Shown: positions 55,238-64,000 of the stretch, piece by piece
How the letters are laid out: each line of letters opens with the position of its first letter
Numbering within the stretch: position 1 is the stretch's first letter
Source of the DNA: Vibrio penaeicida
GTDB taxonomy: Bacteria > Pseudomonadota > Gammaproteobacteria > Enterobacterales > Vibrionaceae
Length of the DNA stretch: 64,000 bases
NCBI RefSeq assembly: GCF_030689305.1
Contig: NZ_JAUYVM010000004.1
Location: 62,001 to 126,000, forward strand
Direction of reading: 5' to 3'
Made by a program: the position numbers and the translations under genes
Notes under the pieces: generated by a model
What the model saw: only the letters and a program-made list of their open reading frames with translations
Databases searched by the model: none
What the model was told of the DNA's origin: nothing

Positions 55238-58200
55238 TCAGTAAACATTCAAGGACGCATCTACCTTGTATGTTTGACCCTTCGTTGTGTTGACAGTAAT
55301 TGATTGACCATTGTAGCGGACCGTCAGTGGCTTACCTGCTTCAGACTTAATCGCGGCTTCAACGAGTACACCGTTTTTCCACTCTAGGTTAGTTAGGGTA
55401 AACCCGCGACGAGCTCGTAGACCTTCAACTTTGCCTTCTGTCCATGTGTCTGGAACAGAGGGCAACAGATCAATACTGCCACGGTGCGATTGCATGAGCA
55501 TTTCTGCAACGACTGCACCACCACCAAATAGACCATCAACTTGGGTAACACCCGTAACATTCACTGTCAGGTCGGGGTAGGAGTGGCTGCTGATTACGTT
55601 TTCAAGCTGCTGGTATGCGCGAGGCGTTTCACCTAGGCGTGCCCAAACATATCCTCGCCAAGGCGATGCCCAGCCAGTTCCGCCACTACCACGGTTTTCC
55701 ATCGAGGTCACAACTGCAGCACGTACTGTGCTGTCTTCTAAATCCAAACTCCATCCTGGTCCTGCTCCATATAGATGGGAAATGTGGCGGTGTTGATCGC
55801 TCTCTTTGTCAATGTCTTCATACCATTCCTGAATGCGTCCTAAACGACCGATAGGAGCAGGGTTTGGCAGCCTGCTCTTAATCGATTGCCAGTTGCTTCG
55901 AAGGGAAGAGTCTGTATTCAGAGTGGTCGATGCTTCAATCACAATGTCGTACAACTGATGAAGAAGTTGAACATCCATTGTTGGCATCAACTGCAGGTCT
56001 GAATCTCTGCCTTCTGGTTTGTTTTCAGGGCTTGTGGACCAAGTATGAACCAATTCATCATTACCAGAGTCCGGATGGGTTTGCAGCAGTTCATCAAAGA
56101 ATAGCGCTGCCCCCTTCAATGTCGGGTAAATTTCGCGTAGGAAATTGATATCTGGGTTATAGAGGTAGTGCTCCCATAGGTTCATGGAAATCCAAGTTCC
56201 CCCCTGAACCCACTGACCGTGGATGCCTCTGACAGGTGGTGAATTACGCCACATATCTGATGCAATATGTGCGACCCATCCGCCATTGTCGATACCGTAA
56301 ATTTCCTTAGCATAACCTTTGTTTTGCTCTGCCAATTCATAAATAAATTGGAACAAGGGTTTGTGAGCTTCTACTAGGTTAAGGTTTTCTGCAGCCATGT
56401 AATTCATAGCTAAGTTGATATCTAGGTGGTAGTCACTCCACCACAATGGATGGGTTTTGTCATTCCAGCGACCTTGTAAGTTTGCGGGCTCACTATTAAA
56501 CGATGATGAAAGCAGCGCATAGCGAGAATACTGCGTCAACAAGGCAGCCATATGCTGGTCAGAATCATTGCGGAAGTTTTTCCTGCGCAAGTCTGTTGGT
56601 GTATCACCATTCTCCTTACCCGGAAAATCGAAATTCAGCGTTTGGAACATCGGTTGATAGACAGACAAGTGGCGAGCCAACAGATTATCAAAATTTCGTG
56701 ACATCATGCTATTTGCTGTCAGATGCTCATCTACCTGCGCTTTCTCATCAGTGGTAAGTGCCTTGTAATCAGTAACGTTAGTATCAACGGCCGACCATAT
56801 TTGTACTTCGGTTGTTCCACGCACTATGACCTTGTCGTCAACAACGTCGATTTCACCATCAACTGCTTTAATGATGGTTTTAGAACGGAATTTCACTTCT
56901 CCAGGTACGATATACAGCTCATTTCCGTCGGTGTTTTGACCGTCCATTATTATTTCAGCACTCAGCACCGTTCGTTTCCGAGTTGACACAGTAATCGGTA
57001 GCGGCGAATCATAACTGAACGAGAGATCCTGCACACCACCATCCACTTTAAAGCGAGAGACCATCACTGGGTCTTTGAAACTGGTAAAGGTCTCGCGGGT
57101 GTGCTGGGCACCTTTGCTGTCGATAAAGCTAACTTCCGCAACAGCGGTATTGATATCCAGTGCACGACGGTAATTGGAAACGTCGCCGGAAACGTCTGTC
57201 GCAACACGCAGGTTACCAGCCAGCTGGTAATGAATTGGGCGCTGACGGCGGAAGTGATCTTTGAACAGCTGATTGGTTGTGGGGTAGTCTTTGTTAAACA
57301 CAGACTGGATCATCTGATCACGAATGTCTTGAGATACTTCCTTGCTGTGGAAGAAAGGTGAGCCAGCCCAGATTTGATGTTCGTTAATGAGAAAACGCTC
57401 CTCTTCTACGCCACCATACACGGATATACCTATCGGACCATTACCAAGGTGAACAGATTCCTGAAGCACCGTTGCTGGTTGGGTATACCACAACATCCAG
57501 TCGGAACCATTCGGCTTACCAATCAAGTCTGATGGGCATCCACCGTGTTGACAGAATCCAGCGTAACTTAGTGAGATCCCTTGGCTTGTTGGCTGGAACT
57601 CAACACGTAGCTTACTGTAGAGATTTTGGTCCGGAACGCCGAAGTAGCTTGGTGTATCCGTCAGCGTCTGGTCAAATTTCACATCCACTAAGGTCCAGTT
57701 TTCACCATCCAATGAACCCCAAACAGTCCAAGATAAAGTTTGCTCGCCAACATCGCTTGGTGCACGTAACGCGTAGCTATTAAGGCTACTTACCGCGCTA
57801 TTTGCAGCAGAGAACAACACTGTAGCTGGTGCATTGATATCACCAGCGCTTTGCCAGTTGTCGGTGTTATCAACTGTAGTGAGGGGATTGGTTGAGTCGT
57901 TATTGCCTGGTGTCTGTATACTAAAACGGTCTGTCTGCAAGTTATGAGGCTCATTGGACGCGAGGCTACTACAGTTTACTGGACACAAGACAAACTCAGA
58001 GAGTTGGAGGTCATCGCCATTCTGAGACGTTCCAATCAGACGATAGTGACGGTATGTGCCAAACCAACGGGTGGAAAATGTCTGGGTCTGATAGCGGTTT
58101 TCAAAGGTGATGTCATTGCGGGTATCAAGTGTTCTCCACTCACTGCCATCGTTTGAACCTTGCAGTTGCCAGTTGGCTGGGTCTCTACTTGGAACATCTC

Positions 58201-59974
58201 CGGCTGAAGTAATTTGGTACTGGCGAGCGCCATACCCTTTGCCGTTTTCAAGATCGACTTGAAGCCAATGTTCACTTCCACCTCGACCGGTATACCATTT
58301 ACTGTATACGCCACCGTTTAATGTCGTCTCCGGTCCTTGGTGAACAGGTCCCTGCATATCAGCAGAAGCATTAGCTCCTATGGTAAGCGCCGATTTAAGA
58401 CGTGGGTTATCAGCCTCATTACATTGAAGCTGGCAAAGCGCAATATCGGTGAGTTGATAGAATGTATCACCACCATTAGACTGGAGAGGTAGCCGATAAC
58501 GGGAATAGGCTTGGGCGTCAGCAATATTAAAATGGCGGGTCTGCTTGCGTGAATCAAAGGATTGATTAGCACGTATATCCAACACTTCCCAATTGCGACC
58601 GTTATCAGAACCTTCAAGTACCCAAGAGGTTGGATCTCGTGAAGGAACATCGTTCCCAGAAGTAAGGGAATAGTAACGGACAGCTTTGGTTTTTGCTTGT
58701 GGAAGAATCATTGAAATGATTGGTGTGTCATCGCCTCGGCGAGAGATCCACTTCGTTACTTCATCCCCATCGATTAATGCATCAGCAGATTGTCCGCCTA
58801 GTGCCCACTCGGATGAAGCTTCGATGGCTCCTTGATACATCAGGTTGTTGGCTGTGATCCCTTGATTGCCATCGTTCACATTACAGAATATTTCGCAAAG
58901 AGCGACTTCCGCAAACTGGACTTGATCACCACTTTTAGGTGTTATAGCCAAGCGATATTGACCGTATGCTTCCTCATTAGTGAATTGATAAGTTTTCGGC
59001 CAGTGGCGATCGGGAAAATACTGATCGGTTCGTGAATCTAAAGTCGTCCAGTTGCTACCGTCGTTTGTACCTTGGAGTTGCCAAGACTCTGGGTCTCGTT
59101 GAGGTGCGTCGTTACCTGAAATCAGCGTGTAAGAACGGATAGGGCGAGTCACACCTTCGGGCAAGTCAATATTGTAAATTGCTTGTCCCGACGTTCTAGC
59201 ACTAAGCCATTTGGTTGAAAGGTCGCTGTCACCACCTTGTCCCGACGTTCTAGCACTAAGCCATTTGGTTGAAAGGTCGCTGTCACCACCTTGTGCTGAA
59301 GTTTCATTACTGTTGGCCGAATCTGCATCGACGCTGGCGTAATGAACCCAGTTAAGGCTGCCGCCAACAGTTGCACTTTCCCTGGCTGTTTTCAGTCGGA
59401 AAATTTCCACTTCACCTAGAGAGAGGTACGACGAATTGTCTTTAAGAATTTTAAGGTAGCGAAATGTGCTTGAAAGGTTGAACTGTGTCTGCGTATCTGT
59501 TGAATCTACACGGTAGACGTTTGTATCATTGCTTGAGGTTGCCTGATCTAGCGTTACAGAGTCTAAAGGGGTATTTGATGTGAGAACGTAAAATTCTCCA
59601 AGTCGATTACTGCAACAATCCGTCCGATTCCAAATCCGAACTTTCTCGATATTCTCCGATTGACCCAAATCGACTGTCCACCAAGGCTTGGATTCAAAAC
59701 TAGTATGGGTAATAGAGTGTTGTTGATACACACCGGATGTATTGCCGTCTACGGCAGAAAACGAGTATCCATTAAAAGCCGTAGAGCTTTGTTTAGTGAC
59801 TTTCCCTTTTGCTGAATTAAAGTAGAGTTCTCCTTGTTGGCTAAACTGAGCTATTTCTTCGTTGCTGTCTTTCGATATTGATTGCACAGGCAAGCCATAA
59901 GCTTGCGTACTTAGCAACCCAAACAACAGAAATATCCCGTAGAAGTTATTTATCTTCGGTTGAAATCCTTTCAT
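55238..59974 (-). CDS. Secreted GH95-family alpha-L-fucosidase-like enzyme with multiple discoidin modules
   Basis: A 1578-residue exported enzyme. Signal peptide near residues 8-27, then about five F5/8 type C (discoidin, CBM-like) modules: roughly 55-195, 205-365, 375-520, 530-670 and 690-815. A GH95 catalytic region (about 830-1578) follows, with GNGPIGISVYGGVEEERFL, LQGRWNDKTHPLWWSDYH, HISHLYGAGPG and TGWASPWRGYVWARL. GH95 members are alpha-1,2-L-fucosidases or alpha-L-galactosidases acting on glycans. In the N-x-N catalytic motif the first Asn is Asp (LDIN, near 1181) and the usual ARL-x-D reads ARLGE, so specificity may differ. Modules 2-4 share GNDxPxRDPxSWxLxGS phrases, showing duplication. 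Confidence 0.88.
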   Translation of the reverse strand: MKGFQPKINNFYGIFLLFGLLSTQAYGLPVQSISKDSNEEIAQFSQQGELYFNSAKGKVTKQSSTAFNGYSFSAVDGNTSGVYQQHSITHTSFESKPWWTVDLGQSENIEKVRIWNRTDCCSNRLGEFYVLTSNTPLDSVTLDQATSSNDTNVYRVDSTDTQTQFNLSSTFRYLKILKDNSSYLSLGEVEIFRLKTARESATVGGSLNWVHYASVDADSANSNETSAQGGDSDLSTKWLSARTSGQGGDSDLSTKWLSARTSGQAIYNIDLPEGVTRPIRSYTLISGNDAPQRDPESWQLQGTNDGSNWTTLDSRTDQYFPDRHWPKTYQFTNEEAYGQYRLAITPKSGDQVQFAEVALCEIFCNVNDGNQGITANNLMYQGAIEASSEWALGGQSADALIDGDEVTKWISRRGDDTPIISMILPQAKTKAVRYYSLTSGNDVPSRDPTSWVLEGSDNGRNWEVLDIRANQSFDSRKQTRHFNIADAQAYSRYRLPLQSNGGDTFYQLTDIALCQLQCNEADNPRLKSALTIGANASADMQGPVHQGPETTLNGGVYSKWYTGRGGSEHWLQVDLENGKGYGARQYQITSAGDVPSRDPANWQLQGSNDGSEWRTLDTRNDITFENRYQTQTFSTRWFGTYRHYRLIGTSQNGDDLQLSEFVLCPVNCSSLASNEPHNLQTDRFSIQTPGNNDSTNPLTTVDNTDNWQSAGDINAPATVLFSAANSAVSSLNSYALRAPSDVGEQTLSWTVWGSLDGENWTLVDVKFDQTLTDTPSYFGVPDQNLYSKLRVEFQPTSQGISLSYAGFCQHGGCPSDLIGKPNGSDWMLWYTQPATVLQESVHLGNGPIGISVYGGVEEERFLINEHQIWAGSPFFHSKEVSQDIRDQMIQSVFNKDYPTTNQLFKDHFRRQRPIHYQLAGNLRVATDVSGDVSNYRRALDINTAVAEVSFIDSKGAQHTRETFTSFKDPVMVSRFKVDGGVQDLSFSYDSPLPITVSTRKRTVLSAEIIMDGQNTDGNELYIVPGEVKFRSKTIIKAVDGEIDVVDDKVIVRGTTEVQIWSAVDTNVTDYKALTTDEKAQVDEHLTANSMMSRNFDNLLARHLSVYQPMFQTLNFDFPGKENGDTPTDLRRKNFRNDSDQHMAALLTQYSRYALLSSSFNSEPANLQGRWNDKTHPLWWSDYHLDINLAMNYMAAENLNLVEAHKPLFQFIYELAEQNKGYAKEIYGIDNGGWVAHIASDMWRNSPPVRGIHGQWVQGGTWISMNLWEHYLYNPDINFLREIYPTLKGAALFFDELLQTHPDSGNDELVHTWSTSPENKPEGRDSDLQLMPTMDVQLLHQLYDIVIEASTTLNTDSSLRSNWQSIKSRLPNPAPIGRLGRIQEWYEDIDKESDQHRHISHLYGAGPGWSLDLEDSTVRAAVVTSMENRGSGGTGWASPWRGYVWARLGETPRAYQQLENVISSHSYPDLTVNVTGVTQVDGLFGGGAVVAEMLMQSHRGSIDLLPSVPDTWTEGKVEGLRARRGFTLTNLEWKNGVLVEAAIKSEAGKPLTVRYNGQSITVNTTKGQTYKVDASLNVY
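59182..59289. repeat. Exact 54-bp tandem duplication inside the GH95 gene
   Basis: Two identical 54-bp copies (59182-59235 and 59236-59289) encode GGDSDLSTKWLSARTSGQ twice within the second discoidin module. The frame is kept because 54 is a multiple of three. Complete identity points to a recent event or an assembly artefact. Confidence 0.95.
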
Positions 59975-59997
59975 ATTTTGTCGTTCCTAATTTTTTT

Positions 59998-60050
59998 GCT
60001 ATACGACAGTAGGCGTATAGCATTACAAAGATTTCAAATGTGAAATCTTT
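59998..60050. promoter_or_regulatory. Two inverted repeats in the upstream region of the GH95 gene
   Basis: GCTATACG-N8-CGTATAGC (59998-60021) and AAAGATTTCA-AATG-TGAAATCTTT (60027-60050) stand side by side 24-76 bp before the start codon. Both are perfect. They could be operators for a sugar-responsive repressor or leader hairpins; no regulator gene is adjacent. Confidence 0.5.
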
Positions 60051-60601
60051 CTATATATATAAAATAAAACAATCTTGTCACATTTGAATTTTAAATATAA
60101 ATCATAATTTCAAATTAGAAATTACCGGTACCGTTACATTTGAGTTACATAACACAATATTTTCATTTTTCAGAAAGAATTGTTAATAAATATCAAAGAT
60201 ATTAATAGTTAACATTGTAAATTCTGTGGTTATATGTTTGGTGATTACGTAATGCATTGTTTTTTATATAAAATATCTTATTTGGGGGTTTTAAATTTGG
60301 TATTTTCAATTCAATTGATTGATAAAAATCTGGATGCTGTGCATAAAGGATTTCAGATGTAGATGGTGCAACGTTGTTACCTGAGAAGAGATGGTGCGCT
60401 ACATCGAATGCCAGCTGTTAGAACGACTGAAAAGTGCGATAAGGCTTTTTGTGATTTTATAAGGTCAAATTGCTACGTGGGCATAAAATGTATGCCCTTG
60501 TAGCTTCGTTCGTGGAGGGGAGATCTCTAAGATATTCAGGTAGAGCCGAGTCCTGAATAGCCGATAAGATTTCTGACGTTCGAGTTTATACGTTGAACCA
60601 G
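60051..60601. other. AT-rich intergenic region between the GH95 and YccS-like genes
   Basis: About 550 bp, very AT-rich for its first 250 bp, with no convincing coding frame. It should hold the GH95 promoter and the 3' flank of the YccS-like gene. Confidence 0.5.
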
Positions 60602-62770
60602 CTATTGAGCGCTATTCGGGACTCTTACCGCAATTTTCGCCGCTAACGAATGAAGCTCAGGTAGCATTCGATAGATCAAATGAAGCTGTTGCAAGACCAA
60701 CCGAGCTGAGCTTTCATCTTCATCTCGCCATTCACTTAAGCGCTTTTCAATATCTGTTTCTTCGATAACGGAAGTATCACATTCTTCACATTGGTCATTC
60801 AGCTGTTTATGAAGGATCTCAAGGTGCTTGTGAATGGCTCTGTGCGAATCCAAAACAAGCTGGTGGATAGTCTCATCTTGTAAACGCGTTCGGTGGGCAC
60901 CCAAAGCAGAAACATAGCTGAGCAATGCGTGATTCAAGGTAAGGAAGCGAAAACTCTCGTCGACGGCAGACCGATATTTACCAGGTTCAACCAGCATATT
61001 GCTGATTGAAGAACTCAGGCTCGCATCTTTATTGTGAGCATCACGTCGCGAAATGCGGTATGCCAATGTGTCTTTTTTCCCAACTCTATACTGACCAATA
61101 ATTTGGGCGAGATAGCTTTGGTTGGCGATAACTGATTCTGCCATCACTTTGTGCAATCGTTTCGAGTGCCAATCCGGCAAGATAAATGCAACAGCCAGTA
61201 CCGCCAAAGCGCACCCGATCAACGTATCTGTTAAACGAGGCAGCACAACGGCAAACCCTTCACCCAATTGGTTGAAACAAAACAGGACTAATAGGGTAAT
61301 AAAGGCGGTAGCAAAACCGTAATTATTAATACGAAAGGCAAAAAACGAAATACCGGAAAGGACGATAAAAACGAGCTGGCTCTCTAACGAAGGGAAAAAC
61401 GTGAGCAGCGGAACACCGACCAGCAAACCTGCAATTGTTCCAATAACTCGCGCCGTCAGTTTTTGTCTAGTTGCACTGTAGTTTGGCTGGCATACAAAAA
61501 GGGTGGTGAGTAAGATCCAATATCCTTTATCAATGTCGAAAGCTTGAATCAAACCATATCCAGCGGTTAAAGCAATCGACATTCTAACCGCGTGACGGAA
61601 AAGGATGGAGCTAGGTGTCATGTTGCTTTTAATCCGTAACCACATCGCTTTGGGGGTATGTGCGGTGGTATCATCTAGTACATCGTCCTCTGCGTTTTGC
61701 TTAACGTCGGGGTTGCTGACATTGCTAAGTTGCTTTTCAACTGTTGATAGATTTCTGAATAGATAACTTAACTGGCTAAGAGAGAGGGACCAATCTGTTC
61801 TTTTCTGTTCCTGCAAAAACAAAATTGAATCGTTAAGTTCATTTAAGGCTTCAGTGTTTTTGTCGTCGTGATCGTATTGATTACCTAAGTGCAGAGATTT
61901 GGATATCTGTCGACAGGCGTTTGCCTGTGTTTGCAGCAGGTGTTTAAAGCGAAAGAGCACGTCGCTGTGTTTGAACTGGTCCGCAAGGTCTTGATAGCGG
62001 TAGTGAGTGGAACTGACTCGCTCATGAATGTCTTGCGCAAGGAAGTAAATGTTGAGAAACCGGTCGCTCGGGCCGTCTATATGTCCACGCTTAGAACGAG
62101 ACAGTAATGTTGCTTTACACTGGTTCAGAGAAGTGACCGTTGCGGCGTTTAAGCTGGCTTCACGAATTCGGTGTGGTTGAGGTGCCAAATTGGTCACAGG
62201 GTGGAATAGCTCACTTTTGGCGTCCAAATAATTGGCCAGTTCTTCAAATACATTGCCTAAGCTCTGTTGCACGGGCTGCATTGGCCAAAATATTTGCCAA
62301 ATCATGGAAATAAAGTAATACCAAGCCGAACCCGCTAAAAGCATAACGGGTTGAAACCATATATTGGGGCTTTCGTGAGCGCCTAGCATGGTATATATCG
62401 CGATCAATAGCGAACCGAAGGCAATACTGGCGTAGCGAGGACCTATCGCTCCTAGCATGATAAAAGCAAAGGTTGACGCGAATAATCCAATGGCGAAAAA
62501 AATGGGGAGATCAAACAGAAGCTCAATGGAAAACGCTGCGATGGCAAAACAGACAAAGGTGAGAATAAGCGCACGCATTCTTCCCCAAAAGCTGTCGTCC
62601 GTTTCTGCGAGAGCAGCGGCAATTATGCCTAAGATTAGTGGGACAATGGCCGTATTTTGTTCGTAAAACCAGCAAGGGATAACAACCCCAATAAGGGCAA
62701 TAGTGATGCGAATGCTGTAATTAATGGTTTTGTTAGACCAGTAGTGGCGAAAAATAGTCAATAGAGGCAC
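60602..62770 (-). CDS. yccS: FUSC/YccS-family inner-membrane protein
   Basis: A 722-residue membrane protein with a GTG start at 62770. Two blocks of helices (about residues 18-155 and 395-520) flank long soluble parts, as in YccS/YhfK and the FUSC (fusaric acid resistance-like) family. Starts MPLLTIFRHYWSNKTINYSIRI; PNYSATRQKLTARVIGTIAGLLVG is a conserved FUSC segment. Substrate is unknown. In E. coli yccS is also a near neighbour of helD, which supports the name. Confidence 0.88.
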   Translation of the reverse strand: MPLLTIFRHYWSNKTINYSIRITIALIGVVIPCWFYEQNTAIVPLILGIIAAALAETDDSFWGRMRALILTFVCFAIAAFSIELLFDLPIFFAIGLFASTFAFIMLGAIGPRYASIAFGSLLIAIYTMLGAHESPNIWFQPVMLLAGSAWYYFISMIWQIFWPMQPVQQSLGNVFEELANYLDAKSELFHPVTNLAPQPHRIREASLNAATVTSLNQCKATLLSRSKRGHIDGPSDRFLNIYFLAQDIHERVSSTHYRYQDLADQFKHSDVLFRFKHLLQTQANACRQISKSLHLGNQYDHDDKNTEALNELNDSILFLQEQKRTDWSLSLSQLSYLFRNLSTVEKQLSNVSNPDVKQNAEDDVLDDTTAHTPKAMWLRIKSNMTPSSILFRHAVRMSIALTAGYGLIQAFDIDKGYWILLTTLFVCQPNYSATRQKLTARVIGTIAGLLVGVPLLTFFPSLESQLVFIVLSGISFFAFRINNYGFATAFITLLVLFCFNQLGEGFAVVLPRLTDTLIGCALAVLAVAFILPDWHSKRLHKVMAESVIANQSYLAQIIGQYRVGKKDTLAYRISRRDAHNKDASLSSSISNMLVEPGKYRSAVDESFRFLTLNHALLSYVSALGAHRTRLQDETIHQLVLDSHRAIHKHLEILHKQLNDQCEECDTSVIEETDIEKRLSEWRDEDESSARLVLQQLHLIYRMLPELHSLAAKIAVRVPNSAQ

Positions 62771-62967
62771 AGTTTATAATTTCTTGTTTTGTCAAAGGGA
62801 ACACGCAGTAGTGTAACTAACGACATTATCAAGGATATGACCTAGCACCAAGAAAAAGTGTGTATGCTGAATTAATAGCCGATGAGCTGAGACTTAGCGT
62901 TGTTCTACAACCCGGTGTGATTTAAGATTCCCCATAGACGAAATAATACCGAATCAGGGTTCACTCA

Positions 62968-64000
62968 ATGCAACTAGCGGCATCACGATCTGCCAAATTT
63001 TTAATTCAGACGGAATACAATGAAGTCAGTGTCGAAGACGACAAACTGGTTTTGAACTCCGCGCAAAGTGAAGAGCATATTCCCTTTTCGGTATGGGATG
63101 GCTCTATTACATTGAAGCGTGGTTTAGTCTGGGGCAGTTTAGTTTTTCATGCTCATGAAAAAAACAGCACTCAACAAGCTTGGTTGGTGCAAGGCTTACC
63201 TTGGGCGGACTGCAACGCCTTTATTCAATACGCTCAGAAAGAATATTCTGATTGGCATTATCACCAATGCCAGAGCCTAAACGAAAAACTGCCCGCATGG
63301 CGCGAAGCGCTTACCCTAATTAGAAATCAACCTTCTTACCTACAAACCTCCCAACTTCAAAGCTGGACGGACAGCGTCGTCAACGATTTCTCTTTGTTAA
63401 ATATGAGTTTAGAAGAAGCGGAGCAACGAATGCCCAAAGCGATGGTTGAGGTATCAGACTGGTTAGGTAATGGGGCTGAGAATCAGAAATCACGTAATTT
63501 AGACTGGCTAGAGAAAGAACGTGAATATTGGCAAGTCTTGTTTGCACAGTGCGAATCGAGCCCGCTTAACCTTTCTCAACAACAAGCTGTTTTGATGAAC
63601 AATGACCACAACCTGATACTGGCAGGAGCGGGAACGGGTAAAACAAGTGTCCTCACGGCTCGTGTATCTTATTTACTTCAAAGCCATCAAGCCAAACCAG
63701 AAGAATTGCTAATGGTGGCGTTTGGGCGTGATGCGGTAGACGAAATGCGTCAGCGCTTAGAAAGCAAGTTAGGAAGTGATGGGCATGCCATAACGGTAAA
63801 AACATTTCATCAGTTAGGGTTAGAAATCATTCGTCATGTTGAAAATGAGTCGATAGAAATTACGCCACTGGCAACCAACGACAGCATGAAGCAAGCGTGG
63901 TGTGTTCAATGGTTAAAACAACATTGGGCAACGCAGAATCAATTTAAACGCTGGCAAAAACATCTTTCTCAATGGCCGATAGCCTATTTAAAAGGGGATG
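62968..64000 (+). CDS. helD: DNA helicase IV (HelD), N-terminal part
   Basis: The frame is open from ATG at 62968 to the window end (344 codons). MQLAASRSAKFLIQTEYNEV begins a HelD-type N-terminal domain; the UvrD-like helicase core opens with SQQQAVLMNN (Q motif) and Walker A AGAGTGKT at residues 219-226, then AFGRDAVDEMRQRL and TVKTFHQLG (motif Ia/Ib region). HelD is a 3'-5' superfamily-1 helicase of about 680 residues. The rest is outside the window. Confidence 0.92.
   Translation, partial: MQLAASRSAKFLIQTEYNEVSVEDDKLVLNSAQSEEHIPFSVWDGSITLKRGLVWGSLVFHAHEKNSTQQAWLVQGLPWADCNAFIQYAQKEYSDWHYHQCQSLNEKLPAWREALTLIRNQPSYLQTSQLQSWTDSVVNDFSLLNMSLEEAEQRMPKAMVEVSDWLGNGAENQKSRNLDWLEKEREYWQVLFAQCESSPLNLSQQQAVLMNNDHNLILAGAGTGKTSVLTARVSYLLQSHQAKPEELLMVAFGRDAVDEMRQRLESKLGSDGHAITVKTFHQLGLEIIRHVENESIEITPLATNDSMKQAWCVQWLKQHWATQNQFKRWQKHLSQWPIAYLKGD

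Overview
The window looks like a piece of a marine Vibrio genome. It carries the LuxP/LuxQ autoinducer-2 receptor pair, a phaBAPC polyhydroxybutyrate cluster, a napFDABC set with the Vibrio/Photobacterium-type TIGR02808 microprotein, narQP, kbl-tdh, and several c-di-GMP proteins. The bulk composition is moderately AT-rich. From memory, V. cholerae keeps nap/narQP, pha, luxPQ, an HMG-CoA reductase and kbl-tdh on its second chromosome, so this is plausibly a chromosome-2 segment; that is inference. No tRNA, rRNA or CRISPR array was seen.

Layout. 1-5204: a PotABCD-like ABC importer (binding protein cut by the window edge) faces a glycerophosphodiester phosphodiesterase and a ROK regulator. 5350-8891: small housekeeping and hypothetical genes (YgjV-like, YeeX/DUF496, YceH, GIY-YIG, TraF-like outer-membrane protein). 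9700-13966: phaB-phaA-phaP-phaC, with a strong terminator between phaP and phaC. 14076-21243: periplasmic nitrate reductase on the minus strand, divergent from narQ-narP, with a NarP/NarL-type 7-2-7 site and an FNR-like site between them. 21409-26004: luxP, luxQ and a membrane protein, followed by four 15-bp tandem repeats. 26186-32463: HMG-CoA reductase, a soluble four-PAS chemotaxis-type protein, a histidine phosphatase and an AraC regulator with azlCD. 32455-42652: LysR plus DMT transporter, a large HD-GYP sensor, a YcdX-like PHP phosphatase, a PAS-GGDEF-EAL protein, and a DUF2946-like plus PepSY membrane pair. 42777-48203: a small hypothetical gene, two LysR regulators flanking an FMN reductase, and kbl-tdh.

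48331-52160 looks accessory: a small P-loop kinase-like gene abuts an IS200/IS605-type element, followed by TauE/SafE, two GNAT acetyltransferases (one apparently without a canonical start codon) and an SDR. 52399-54926 holds NnrU, a yybP-ykoY (Mn2+-type) riboswitch leader with a TerC/Alx gene, and two small hypothetical genes, one with flagellar-rod-like termini. 55238-59974 is a secreted 1578-residue GH95 enzyme with about five discoidin-like modules and an exact 54-bp internal duplication. The window ends with a YccS-like FUSC protein divergent from the start of helD.

Functional themes: anaerobic nitrate respiration with its own two-component control, carbon storage, quorum sensing, c-di-GMP signalling (one HD-GYP and one GGDEF-EAL protein), amino-acid catabolism and transport, and marine polysaccharide use. 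No clearly new multi-gene defence or secretion system was found. The most unusual items are the HD-GYP protein with a long insert between its HD and GYP motifs, the PAS4-MCP protein, the intra-pha terminator, the riboswitch leader, the IS junction, the start-less GNAT and the GH95 architecture.
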